From NCBI GenBank assembly GCA_014896375.1, contig JADBKN010000009.1, positions 139,088 through 178,599 on the forward strand: 39,512 nucleotides of DNA. Reading direction: 5' to 3'. Origin of the DNA: Bacillota bacterium (lineage in GTDB: Bacteria; Bacillota; Sulfobacillia; RBS10-35; Bu92). Below the pieces are notes generated by a model. That model did not search any database. It was not told the origin of the DNA and saw only the letters and a program-made list of their open reading frames with translations. Made by a program: the position numbers and the translations under genes. Of the stretch, positions 31,991 to 39,512 are shown in pieces (within the stretch, counting starts at the first letter, position 1; every line of letters begins with the position of its first letter).

Positions 31991-34603
31991 TCAGCGCACG
32001 GCCAGCGGCGGCCGGCGCGCGCCTTCCGCGGCGAAGGCGTCGATGAGCCCGAGGACTGGCTCGAGTTCCTCGTAGAACACGATGACCGCGTCGCCGTCGG
32101 CCGCCCGCTGCAGGGCCGCGCGCAGCGCCTCCACCTCGTCCGGCACCATCTCGATCCGCTCCTCGGGCATCCCGGCGGCGCGCGCCCCCGCCCGCAGCAG
32201 CGCCGCCGTCTCCCCGGGCGCCCGGCCGCGCCGGTCGCGGTCCTCCTTGATGACGAGGCGGTCGCAGAGGCGACCGGCCACGCGGCCGGCCGCGAGGATG
32301 AGATCGTCGCGCCGGTCGCCCGGCACGCCCACCACGCCCCAGAGCTGGCCGCGCGCCAGGCGCCGCGCCGCCCCCAGCGCCGCCTCCCAGGCGGGGCCGT
32401 TGTGGCCGTAGTCGACGATCACCGTGACGCCGCCCGCGCGGCGCACCGTGAAGCGGCCGGGGTTGGCGTCATCGCCGAACGTGCGCAGCGCCGCGGCGAT
32501 GCGCGCCGCCGGCACGCCCAGCGCCCAGGCCGCGGCGGCCGCCGCCAGCGCGTTGGCCGCCTGGAAGGGCAGCGCGCCGCCGCGCGCGAGCGGCACATCG
32601 GCCAGCAGGAGGAGCGGCTGCTCTCCATCCTCGGTCTCAAGGCGCAGCCAGCCGTCCCGCAGGCAGGCGAGGGCGTCGCCCGGGCGCCGCGCCACGGCGC
32701 GCCCGTCCCCGAGCGTCACCCACGCCACGCGCCGCTCCCGGCCTTCCGCCACCGACGCCGCGAGCGGGTCGTCGGCGTTGAGCACAAGCCAGCCGTCTCG
32801 CCGCGTCACATCCGCGAGGAGGCTCTTCACCCAGACGACGTCCTCCACCGTCTCCAGCCCGTCCTGGCCCAGGTGGTCGGGCCCGATGTTCGTGATCACC
32901 GCCACGTCGCAGGCGTCGAAGCCGAGCCCGCCGCGGAGGATGCCGCCGCGCGCCGTCTCCAGCACAGCCGCCTGCACCCGCGGGTCGGAGAGCACGAGCC
33001 GCGCGCTGCGCGGGCCGGTCGTGTCACCCTCCGCCACCTGCTCCCCGGCCACGCGCACGCCGCCCGTGTACGCCGTGCCCACCACGCGGCCGTCCGTCTC
33101 CAGGATGTGCGCCAGAAGGCGGGTGACGGTCGTCTTGCCGTTCGTACCCGTCACGGCGGCGATGGGGATGCGGCCGTCCCCCTGCCCAAAGAGGCTCTCC
33201 ACGATGGCCCGCGCCACGGCGCGCGGCTCGCCGCGGTCGGGGTCGAGGTGCATGCGCAGCCCCGGACAGGCGTTGACCTCGATCACCGCGCCCCCGGTCT
33301 CCTCCAGCGGCCGCGCCACCGTGCGCGCCACGATGTCCACGCCGGCCACGTCCAGCCCCACCGCGCGCGCGGCGCGGCGGCAGGCCTCGGCCACGCGCGG
33401 GTGCAGCTCCCCCGTGGCGTCGACGGCCGAGCCACCCGTGGAGAGATTGGCGCTGTCGCGCAGCCACACGCGCGCGCCGCGCGGCGGCACGCCGTCCGGC
33501 GCAAGGCCCTGCCGCGCGAGGGTCTCGAGCGCCACCTCGTCCAGCGCCACGCGCGTCAGCGAGCGCTCGTGGCCCTCGCCGCGGCGCGGGTCGGCATTGA
33601 GGCGGTCCACGAGCTCCGAAACCGTGGCTTCGCCGTCGCCCACCACAAACGGCGGGATGCGCCGCGCCGCCGCCACCACCTCGCCGTCGACGACGAGCAC
33701 GCGGTAGCTGTGGCCGGGGACGTGGCGCTCCACGAGCACCGGGCCCCCGGCCGCCGCCTCGCGCGCCCGCGCGTACGCCTGGCGCACGGCCGCCTCGTTC
33801 GCCAGCCCCACCGCCACCCCGCGGCCCTGGTTGCCGGCCGCCGGTTTCACGGCCACGGGCGCGCCCAGCGTGAAGAAGGCGCGCACGGCGGAACTCTCGT
33901 CCTCCACCAGAACGCCCTCGGGCACCGGCACCCCGGCTGCGCGCAGCACTTCCTTGGTGAGCGCCTTGTCGCAGGCCAGGTCCACGGCCACGGCGGAGGA
34001 GCGGTCGGTCACGGTGGCCCACACGCGCCGCCGGTGGACGCCGTATCCCAACTCCAGGAGGCTGCCGCCCAGGCGGCGCACGGGGATGCCGCGCCGCCTG
34101 GCTTCGCGGAGGATGGCGGCCGTGCTCGGACCGAGGCGCTCCCGCCGCACGGCTTCCGCGACGCGCTCCACCGCCTGCGCGGCCTCGCCGGCGCGCCCGT
34201 CCAAAAGCCGCCGCACCACCTCCACCGCCGCCTCCGCCGCCGCGCGGCCGCCGAGCGGCCCGTCGTGCTCAAAGACCACCGCGAAGACGCTGCCCGACCA
34301 GCGCCGCGTCCGTCCGTAGCGCACGTTCGCGCCGCTGCGCGCCTGCAGCTCCAGCGCCACGTGCTCGACGACATGGCCGAACCACGTGCCCTCCCTCAGC
34401 CTCTCCAGAAACCCGCCCGGATGACCGCGGGAGCAGTGGTGGTCCGCCAGCCCGGGGAGGAGCTTCAAGAGCGCCTCGTTGAAGCCCGGCACCTCGATCG
34501 TCTCGCGCCGGTCCCAGGGGCCGAGGTCGAGGAGCATGCGCACCGTCGGGCGCAGGCAGTACACGTTCGGTCCTTCGAAGACGTCGATCCTCTCGATGCG
34601 CAT
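31991..34603 (-). CDS. cphA: Cyanophycin synthetase
   Basis: ATP-dependent, non-ribosomal synthesis of cyanophycin, poly-aspartate with arginine side chains, a nitrogen store. The 870-residue protein has all three expected parts. The N-terminal domain (1-160) contains PGFNEALLKLLPGLADHHCS and WFGHVVEHVALELQ. The ATP-grasp domain contains KPAAGNQGRGVAVGL at about 256 and IEVNACPGLRMH. The Mur-ligase-like domain has P-loop GTNGKTTVTRLL at about 483-490, then TNIGPDHLGQDG and VDYGHNGPAWEA. Length equals that of cyanobacterial CphA. ATG 34603 lies 1 bp after the cphB stop, so the two form one unit. Cyanophycin has been linked to spore assembly in Clostridium perfringens. Confidence 0.95.
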   Translation of the reverse strand: MRIERIDVFEGPNVYCLRPTVRMLLDLGPWDRRETIEVPGFNEALLKLLPGLADHHCSRGHPGGFLERLREGTWFGHVVEHVALELQARSGANVRYGRTRRWSGSVFAVVFEHDGPLGGRAAAEAAVEVVRRLLDGRAGEAAQAVERVAEAVRRERLGPSTAAILREARRRGIPVRRLGGSLLELGYGVHRRRVWATVTDRSSAVAVDLACDKALTKEVLRAAGVPVPEGVLVEDESSAVRAFFTLGAPVAVKPAAGNQGRGVAVGLANEAAVRQAYARAREAAAGGPVLVERHVPGHSYRVLVVDGEVVAAARRIPPFVVGDGEATVSELVDRLNADPRRGEGHERSLTRVALDEVALETLARQGLAPDGVPPRGARVWLRDSANLSTGGSAVDATGELHPRVAEACRRAARAVGLDVAGVDIVARTVARPLEETGGAVIEVNACPGLRMHLDPDRGEPRAVARAIVESLFGQGDGRIPIAAVTGTNGKTTVTRLLAHILETDGRVVGTAYTGGVRVAGEQVAEGDTTGPRSARLVLSDPRVQAAVLETARGGILRGGLGFDACDVAVITNIGPDHLGQDGLETVEDVVWVKSLLADVTRRDGWLVLNADDPLAASVAEGRERRVAWVTLGDGRAVARRPGDALACLRDGWLRLETEDGEQPLLLLADVPLARGGALPFQAANALAAAAAAWALGVPAARIAAALRTFGDDANPGRFTVRRAGGVTVIVDYGHNGPAWEAALGAARRLARGQLWGVVGVPGDRRDDLILAAGRVAGRLCDRLVIKEDRDRRGRAPGETAALLRAGARAAGMPEERIEMVPDEVEALRAALQRAADGDAVIVFYEELEPVLGLIDAFAAEGARRPPLAVR

Positions 34604-34604
34604 G

Positions 34605-35420
34605 TCAGGAGCGGCCCGCCCTCTCCGGCGGCAGCGGCCGGCGCCGGTGGAGGTCGAAGCGCCAGCCGGCGGGCAGCACGTGCAGCCGCATGTCCGTGAC
34701 GGCCAGCGCCTCGTCGCCGCCGAGCTCGCTCGCGTTCGTGGCGCTCACCTGCGTGCCGTCGAGCACCGTCACCGTCCGCGAGCCGGCGACCTCGCACACG
34801 CCGTCCGCCCCCACGATGAACGCCGTGTCCTCGTCCACACCGATGCCCAAGACCGCGGGATTCTGCGCCAAGGCGCTCAGCAGCCGCCCGATGCGGCCGC
34901 GCTGCGCGAAGTGCTGGTCGATGACGCTGTTCGGCAGGAGGCCCAGCCCCGGGGCCATCTCGATCGTGTTGCGCGCCGGCGTGGCGTCGCCGTCGCCGCC
35001 GACGATCATGGTGCTCGAGAGCGCCGACGCGCCCGCACTGGTCCCGGCGAGCGGCGCGCCGGCCTGCCAGCGCGCGCGCACGGCCGCGTCCACGCGCGTG
35101 CCGCCGAGGAGGCTCGTGATGCGCAGCTGGTCGCCGCCCGTGAAGAACAGCCCGTCCGCCTCCTCCACCCGCCGCGCGGCCGCCTCGTCCTGCGCGGCCG
35201 GGCGGTCGGCGAGCTCGAGGAACGCCACCCTCAGGCCGAGGTCCTCCAGCGCGGGCCGGTACGCCTCCTCCACCGCCCGCGGGCGCTCCGAGGCCACGCC
35301 GAGGACCGCGACCGCCGCCCCGCGCCCGCCGCAGAGGCGGGCGAAGCGTTCCAGGATCTCGCGGTCCCGGCGCTTGTGCTCGTGTCCGCCGATGATGACG
35401 AGGGGTCCCGGTGGCGTCAC
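34605..35420 (-). CDS. cphB: Cyanophycinase
   Basis: Serine-type exopeptidase (family S51) that cuts cyanophycin to beta-Asp-Arg dipeptides. The 271-residue frame from GTG 35420 has LVIIGGHEHKRRDREIL, GLFFTGGDQLRI and the nucleophile elbow GTSAGASALS with S128, followed by GLGLLPNSVIDQHFAQRGR. Length is typical (about 270). The frame stays open another 150 codons upstream, but that part crosses repeats and the veg terminator and is not coding. The ribosome site is poor. Confidence 0.93.
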   Translation of the reverse strand: MTPPGPLVIIGGHEHKRRDREILERFARLCGGRGAAVAVLGVASERPRAVEEAYRPALEDLGLRVAFLELADRPAAQDEAAARRVEEADGLFFTGGDQLRITSLLGGTRVDAAVRARWQAGAPLAGTSAGASALSSTMIVGGDGDATPARNTIEMAPGLGLLPNSVIDQHFAQRGRIGRLLSALAQNPAVLGIGVDEDTAFIVGADGVCEVAGSRTVTVLDGTQVSATNASELGGDEALAVTDMRLHVLPAGWRFDLHRRRPLPPERAGRS

Positions 35421-35465
35421 GCGTTTACTGTGCCCGGCGCGCACCGGCGTATGCGCGCGGCGCGT

Positions 35466-35516
35466 TGCCGCGCCCCGCAGTTCGGCGGCCGCGGTGCCGC
35501 GCCCCGCAGTTCGGCG
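35466..35516. repeat. Two 22-bp direct repeats between veg and cphB
   Basis: The 22-bp unit (ends TGCCGCGCC and GTTCGGCG) occurs at 35466-35487 and again without change at 35495-35516, a period of 29 bp. It lies 46-97 bp upstream of the cphB GTG. Tandem operator sites or a recent small duplication are both possible. Confidence 0.8.
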
Positions 35517-35540
35517 TGCGGCGGCGCGGCCAAACCCAAG

Positions 35541-35571
35541 CAAACGAAAGAGCCGGCTCGCGGCCGGCCCT
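35541..35571 (-). terminator. Rho-independent terminator after veg
   Basis: Minus strand: AGGGCCGGC / GCCGGCTCT arms (35563-35571, 35549-35557, one G-T pair), loop CGCGA, then TTTCGTTTG. It lies 28 bp after the veg stop and would isolate veg from the cph genes. Confidence 0.65.
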
Positions 35572-35598
35572 GAAGGCATGCGCACGACCCCGCGACGT

Positions 35599-35862
35599 CT
35601 ACCCCGCGGAGGCGGACACGTTGTCGCACGGCGTGAGCTGCACGGCTTCCATGAGAATGTCCGCGTACGAGTAGGAGACGCGCCGGTTCTGCTGGTCGGC
35701 GTCCAGGCGGATGACGAAGTGGTTCGGGTAGGTCTGCTCCAACGTGCCCTCGCGTTCCACGATCTTGCGGCGCCCCGGGTTGGCGCGGATGTGCACGCGC
35801 CGCCCGATGAGGTCCTCGATCTCCTTCTTGATCTCCGCAAGCGTGGTGGGTTGCGTCGCCAT
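35599..35862 (-). CDS. veg: Veg protein
   Basis: An 87-residue small beta-rich protein of the Veg family: MATQPTTLAEIKKEIEDL, GRRVHIRANPGRRKIVEREG, TLEQTYPNHFVIRLD, VSYSYADILMEAVQL. In B. subtilis Veg is very abundant and promotes biofilm gene expression by opposing SinR; its biochemical role is unclear. ATG 35862 is preceded by AGAGGGG. It has its own promoter and terminator here, as in B. subtilis. Confidence 0.95.
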   Translation of the reverse strand: MATQPTTLAEIKKEIEDLIGRRVHIRANPGRRKIVEREGTLEQTYPNHFVIRLDADQQNRRVSYSYADILMEAVQLTPCDNVSASAG

Positions 35863-35895
35863 TCGACCACCCCTCTGGCAGCAACGTCTGCTCAC

Positions 35896-35945
35896 AGCGT
35901 ACCAAAACCGAGGGGCCCTTGTCAAAATTTTTAAAGTATATGGGA
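35896..35945 (-). promoter_or_regulatory. Strong veg promoter with UP element
   Basis: Minus strand: perfect -35 TTGACA (35920-35925), 18 bp, TACGCT (35896-35901) with the extended TGG before it. Upstream of the -35 lies an AT-only run (AAAAATTTT) and further A/T bases to about 35940, which would serve as an UP element. The -35 also reads CTTGTCAAAA on the plus strand, one base from a Spo0A box, so repression by Spo0A~P is possible. The weak -10 fits a promoter relying on the other elements. Confidence 0.7.
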
Positions 35946-35968
35946 GCCCGACGCGCCCTGTCAACGAC

Positions 35969-36442
35969 TCATTTCGTGTACCGGTCGGCGACGGTCGACG
36001 CCCCGTAGGACTCCGGCTTGATTTTTGCGCTGAAGCCGCTTCCCGCCACCATACCGACGATCTCGCGGATGAGGTCGCGGGTGTCGCCGTTGGGGCCGAT
36101 GTCGAGGTGGATCTCGATATCGACGTCCTCGATGCCGCTGCTGGAGAGCCATTCGGCGATGCGGCCGGCCACGCCGAGGCTGAGGGAGGTCTCATAGAAG
36201 ATGCGCTGGCGCAGGGAGCGGATGTGGCGGTGCTCCTCGCGCTGGTAGTAGTAGCGCGCTCCCTTGCCGCGGCGGTGGACGACGACCGCCGTCACGAACG
36301 TCACGCCCCGCTCCCGCAGCTGCGAGTCGGTGCCGACGATGACGCTGTAGCGGGCTTCCGGATCGTTCTCGACGTATTGGCGGATGTCGTCGAACATGTC
36401 TTCGAGGGTGAGGACCCCGAGCGTCGGGCTGACGAACGCCAA
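35969..36442 (-). CDS. YkuK-like RNase H-fold protein
   Basis: A 157-residue protein of the YkuK (DUF458) family: LEDMFDDIRQYVENDPEARY, VIVGTDSQLRERGVTFVTAV, YYYQREEHRHIRSLRQRI and IEIHLDIGPNGDTRDLIREI. GTDSQ and the later D/E residues are the conserved acidic pattern of this RNase H-like group. The family has been described in sporeformers; no firm function is known. TTG start at 36442 after GGAAGGGCGG. TATACT at 36491-36496 (minus) could be its -10, without a recognisable -35. Confidence 0.85.
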   Translation of the reverse strand: MAFVSPTLGVLTLEDMFDDIRQYVENDPEARYSVIVGTDSQLRERGVTFVTAVVVHRRGKGARYYYQREEHRHIRSLRQRIFYETSLSLGVAGRIAEWLSSSGIEDVDIEIHLDIGPNGDTRDLIREIVGMVAGSGFSAKIKPESYGASTVADRYTK

Positions 36443-36498
36443 GACGACCGCCCTTCCTGACCGGCCTTGCGCCGCTGGATCGACGGTTCCAGTATACC

Positions 36499-37383
36499 TC
36501 AGGCGGTTCCGGCCGGCTTCGGCCAGGCGGTGGCGATGGCGGCGAATTCTTCCAGCGAAAGCGTCTCCGCCCGCCGGCGCGGATCGACGCCCACCGCCCG
36601 GAGCATCGCTTCCACCTCCGCCTTCGGCGCGCCCGCGGCCGCGGCCAGCGCGTTCGCCAGCGTCTTCCGCCGCTGGCCGAACGCCGCGCGCGCCACGCGC
36701 AGGAGCTCTTGCGGATCGGCGTCCACGGGCGGCGCCGGGCGCGGCCAGAGGCGCACCACCGCCGACTCCACCTTGGGGCTCGGCCAGAAGGCGCCAGGCT
36801 TCAGCGTGAAGAGCCGTTCCACCTTCGCGTGCAGCTGCGTGAGCACGGAGAAGAAACCGTAGACGCGGGAGCCGGGCGGCGCGGCCATGCGCTCCGCCAC
36901 CTCTTTCTGCACCATCACCACGAGCCGCTCGAACGTGCCGCCGGCCGCGTAGAGGCGCGCCAGGAGGGGACCGGCCACGTTGTAGGGCAGGTTGGCCGCG
37001 AGCTTCGCCGGGCCGCTCGCCTCAGCCGCCACGAGCGCCGGCCAGTCGACGGCCAGGGCGTCCTGCCAGAGCAGCCGCACGTGGGGGAAGGCCGCGAGGC
37101 GCTCCCTCAAGAGAGGCTCGAACGAGCGGTCGAGCTCGACCGCCACCACCCGGCCGGCCCGGGCGGCGAGCGGCGCCGTGAGCACCCCCGGACCCGGGCC
37201 GATCTCGAACACCGTGCTGCGCTCGTCCGCAGCCACCGCCTCGACGATGCGTCGCACGGCGCCGCCGTCGACGAGGTAGTGCTGGCCGAAGGACTGGCGC
37301 GCCCCCAGCCCGTGCCGCTCCAGAAGCGCGCGCAGGCGCGCGCGGTCAAGGACCAGGCCGTCCGCGCTTGCGTCCTCCGTCAC
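36499..37383 (-). CDS. ksgA: 16S rRNA (adenine(1518)-N6/adenine(1519)-N6)-dimethyltransferase
   Basis: Dimethylates A1518 and A1519 of 16S rRNA late in 30S assembly, using SAM. The 294-residue protein has QSFGQHYLVD (30-39), motif I FEIGPGPGVLT (59-69), AVELD and motif IV NLPYN (131-135), with the C-terminal SFAS domain PSPKVESAVVRL and FGQRRKTLANAL. GTG start 37383 overlaps the tatD stop by 4 bp. B. subtilis carries yabE and rnmV between tatD and ksgA; both are missing here. Confidence 0.96.
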   Translation of the reverse strand: MTEDASADGLVLDRARLRALLERHGLGARQSFGQHYLVDGGAVRRIVEAVAADERSTVFEIGPGPGVLTAPLAARAGRVVAVELDRSFEPLLRERLAAFPHVRLLWQDALAVDWPALVAAEASGPAKLAANLPYNVAGPLLARLYAAGGTFERLVVMVQKEVAERMAAPPGSRVYGFFSVLTQLHAKVERLFTLKPGAFWPSPKVESAVVRLWPRPAPPVDADPQELLRVARAAFGQRRKTLANALAAAAGAPKAEVEAMLRAVGVDPRRRAETLSLEEFAAIATAWPKPAGTA

Positions 37384-38180
37384 GACGCCCCGCCCTCCGC
37401 CGGCTCCCCCGCCGGCAGGGTCAGCCGGAAGAGGCGCGCCGCGTTGGCCGTCGTGGCACGCGCCAGCTCCTCCGGCGCGAGGCCCCGCAGCTCCGCCAGC
37501 CGCCGGCCGGTCTCCGCCACGAAGGCCGGCTCGTTGCGCCGGCCGCGCCAGGGCACCGGCGCCAGGTACGGCGCGTCCGTCTCCAGAAGAATGCGGTCCA
37601 GCGGCGCCCAGGCCGCCACGGCCCGCACACCGTCCGCGCCGCGGAACGTGAGGATGCCCCCGAAGCCCAGGTGGAGCCCCACCTCCAGCGCACGCTCCGC
37701 CGCCTCCCGCGTGCCCGTGAAGCAGTGCCACACACCGCCGGCCGGCAGGCGCGCGCCGGCGAGCACGCGGAAGAGGTCCTCCTCCGCCTCCCGCACGTGC
37801 AGGATCACCGGCAGCCGCCGGCGCGCGGCCAGGTCCAGCTGCCGCTCCAGCACGCGCAGCTGCACGGCGCGGGGCGCGAAATCGTAGTGGTAGTCCAGCC
37901 CGATCTCCCCCACCGCCACGACGCGCGGCAGGTCGAGGACGGCCTCGATCTCGCCGATCTCGCCCTCGGCCGCGGCCGCCTGGTGAGGGTGCACGCCGGC
38001 CGCCGCCCAGACGCGCGGCTGCGCCGCCGCTAGCGCCTGCGCGGCGCGCGAGGAGGCACCGTCGCTGCCCACGGCCAGGAGGCCGGCCAGCCCCGCCTGC
38101 CAGGCGCGCGCCAGCACCTCGGCGCGGTCGGCGTCGAAGGCCTCGCCCGCCACATGGCAGTGGGTGTCGAACCAGTTCAT
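37380..38180 (-). CDS. tatD: TatD family metal-dependent deoxyribonuclease
   Basis: A 266-residue TIM-barrel hydrolase. Metal ligands are visible in order: FDTHCHV (H7, H9), the GEIGLDYHYD glutamate near 94, ILHVREAEED, WHCFTG and LETDAPYL. YabD-type proteins are 3'-5' exonucleases acting on single strands during repair. Its ATG overlaps the metG stop (ATGA) and its stop overlaps ksgA, so metG-tatD-ksgA form one coupled unit. Confidence 0.95.
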   Translation of the reverse strand: MNWFDTHCHVAGEAFDADRAEVLARAWQAGLAGLLAVGSDGASSRAAQALAAAQPRVWAAAGVHPHQAAAAEGEIGEIEAVLDLPRVVAVGEIGLDYHYDFAPRAVQLRVLERQLDLAARRRLPVILHVREAEEDLFRVLAGARLPAGGVWHCFTGTREAAERALEVGLHLGFGGILTFRGADGVRAVAAWAPLDRILLETDAPYLAPVPWRGRRNEPAFVAETGRRLAELRGLAPEELARATTANAARLFRLTLPAGEPAEGGAS

Positions 38181-39512
38181 GTGACGCGCGCCCCGTCCGG
38201 CATCGCCGTCTCCGGCACCACGAGCGCCAGCCGCCCGCCGGCGCTGGCCGCGAGCAGCATTCCTTCGGAGCGCACGCCGCGGATCACGGCCGGCTTGAGG
38301 TTCGCCACCAGCACCACCTGCCGGCCGGCGAGCTCTTCAGGCGCGTAGTGCTCGGCGATGCCGGAGACGATCTGCCGCGTCTCCCCGTCAAGGCTCACCG
38401 TGAGCTTCAGGAGCTTGCGCGTGCCTTCGACGCGCTCCGCGGCCACGATGGTCGCCACGCGCAGGTCGAGCCGCGCGAACGTGTCGTAGTCGATCATCTC
38501 CGCGTCGGCGCCTTCCGCAACTCCCCGCCCGGCGGCGGCTTGCACCTCGGCGCCCGCATCCGGCCGCACCGGCACGAGCGGCGGCACCTTCTCCGGATCG
38601 AGCCGCGGGAAGAGCGGCGCGCCGCGGCGCACCTGCGTGCCGGCCGGCAGCCGCCCCCAGGCGGCCTCCTCCCACGTGGCCGCCTCCAGCGCCCCCTCCG
38701 GCAGCCCCAGCTGACGGAAGAGCTCCGGCGCCGCCTCCACGAGCACGGGAGAGAGAAGAAGGCCGGCGAGGCGCAGCGTCTCCGCGAGCGCGTAGAGCGT
38801 GCCCTCCAGCTCCCGGCGCCGCGCGGCGTCGCGCGCCAGCTCCCACGGCGCGCGCTCGTCCGTGAACTTGTTCGCCCGCCGCACAAGGCGCAGCACGTGC
38901 GCGACGGCGTCGTGCAGGCGCAGCTCATCCATCGCCGCCGCGTACTCGCGGACGACCTCCTCCGCCAGCGTCCGCAACTCCGCCGACACGCCGGGCTCCT
39001 CCTCCGGCACGCGGCCGCCCGAGTAGCGCTCGATCATCGCCGTCGTGCGGCTCAAGAGGTTGCCGAGGTCGTTGGCGAGGTCGGAATTCGTGCGCTTGAG
39101 GATCGACTCGTCCGTGTAGTTGCCGTCGAGGCCGAAGGGCGTCTCGGCGACGTAGTAATAGCGAGCCGCGTCGAGGCCGTAGCGCTGGACGAGGTCGCGC
39201 GGGTCGATGACGTTGCCGAGCGACTTCGAGAAGCGCTGGCCGTTGCAGTACCAGAACCCGTGCGCGTAGACCTTCTCCGGTAGCGGCAGCCCGGCCGCCA
39301 GGAGCATGGCCGGCCAGATCACGCAGTGGAAGCGCGTGATGTCCTTGCCGATCAGGTGCAGCCGCGCCGGCCAGTAGCGACGGAAGCGCGCCTCGTCCCA
39401 GCCGAAGCCCGCGCCAGAGAGGTAGGTGATGAGCGCGTCGAACCACACGTAGACGACCTGGCTCTCGTCCCACGGCACCGGCACGCCCCACGTCTGGTTG
39501 GCGCGCGAGATG
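38177..39512 (-). CDS. metG: Methionyl-tRNA synthetase, 5' end beyond window
   Basis: The minus frame is open to the window edge (last full codon at 39509-39511). The visible part begins in the catalytic domain (SRANQTWGVPVPWDES, YVWFDALITYLSGAG), with the KMSKS equivalent RFSKSLGNVIDP, the anticodon-binding helical domain (RRANKFTDERAPWELA), and a C-terminal tRNA-binding EMAP/Arc1-like domain (IDYDTFARLDLRVATIVAAE, RQVVLVANLKPAVIRGVRSEG). This is the dimeric form with the C-terminal extension. The GTG at 39484 is internal, not the start. Confidence 0.97.
   Translation of the reverse strand, partial: ISRANQTWGVPVPWDESQVVYVWFDALITYLSGAGFGWDEARFRRYWPARLHLIGKDITRFHCVIWPAMLLAAGLPLPEKVYAHGFWYCNGQRFSKSLGNVIDPRDLVQRYGLDAARYYYVAETPFGLDGNYTDESILKRTNSDLANDLGNLLSRTTAMIERYSGGRVPEEEPGVSAELRTLAEEVVREYAAAMDELRLHDAVAHVLRLVRRANKFTDERAPWELARDAARRRELEGTLYALAETLRLAGLLLSPVLVEAAPELFRQLGLPEGALEAATWEEAAWGRLPAGTQVRRGAPLFPRLDPEKVPPLVPVRPDAGAEVQAAAGRGVAEGADAEMIDYDTFARLDLRVATIVAAERVEGTRKLLKLTVSLDGETRQIVSGIAEHYAPEELAGRQVVLVANLKPAVIRGVRSEGMLLAASAGGRLALVVPETAMPDGARVT

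Noticed and set aside
35421..35870. Upstream 150-codon extension of cyanophycinase
   Set aside because: It crosses the direct repeats, the veg terminator and veg itself, and cyanophycinases have about 270 residues from GTG 35420.

Overview
The window looks like chromosome of a very GC-rich, endospore-forming Bacillota, of the deep-branching Symbiobacterium/Thermaerobacter/Limnochorda type (lineage is inferred from gene content and composition). Signs are the spore genes spoVT, spoVG, yabP, yabQ and spoVB-like, and a gene order that follows the origin-proximal block of Bacillus subtilis: metS-tatD-ksgA-veg-ispE-purR-spoVG-glmU-prs-ctc-pth-mfd-spoVT-yabM-mazG-rqcP-yabP-yabQ-divIC-yabR-tilS-ftsH. 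Apart from the arginine genes and one spoVB-like gene, everything lies on the minus strand, so the block reads from high to low coordinates. Very high GC produces long antisense open frames (one over 2,000 codons); none is counted as a gene.

Layout from right to left. 39512-36499: end of metG, then tatD and ksgA, all overlapping by 4 bp. 36442-35599: a YkuK-like protein and veg with a strong promoter. 35420-31991: cyanophycinase and cyanophycin synthetase. 31885-28005: ispE, a nucleotidyltransferase of unknown substrate, purR behind a PurBox-like operator, and ilvA. 27873: spoVG behind a near-consensus SigH promoter. 27450-26107: a plus-strand spoVB-like transporter. 25977-18732: glmU, prs, rplY/ctc, pth and mfd. 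18664-12542: spoVT, a spoVB/yabM transporter, mazG, hup, rqcP, yabP, yabQ, a small HTH protein, divIC and an S1-domain protein, followed by tRNA-Leu(TAA). 8626-12262: the plus-strand argF-argG-argH operon, inserted where B. subtilis carries spoIIE/yabS/yabT. 8165-1: a damaged tilS locus, ftsH, a CCA-adding-enzyme-like protein with altered catalytic residues, two M16 peptidase-family proteins, and the start of a secreted beta-propeller protein.

Together the genes cover translation quality control (metG, ksgA, pth, rqcP, tRNA-Leu), cell-wall and isoprenoid precursors (glmU, ispE, SpoVB/MurJ-like flippases), nucleotide supply (prs, purR, mazG), repair (mfd), division (divIC) and sporulation. Cyanophycin is an Asp-Arg polymer, so the cph genes and arginine operon could be metabolically linked.

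The best leads are: (1) tilS, where an intact C-terminal copy without a PP-loop is preceded by a heavily frameshifted N-terminal fragment of a second, diverged tilS; (2) a 25-bp dyad resembling two inverted DnaA boxes before an undescribed small HTH gene; (3) readable sporulation and purine control sites before spoVG, spoVT and purR; (4) the CCA-like enzyme lacking its catalytic DxD. I see no CRISPR array, transposase or phage gene.
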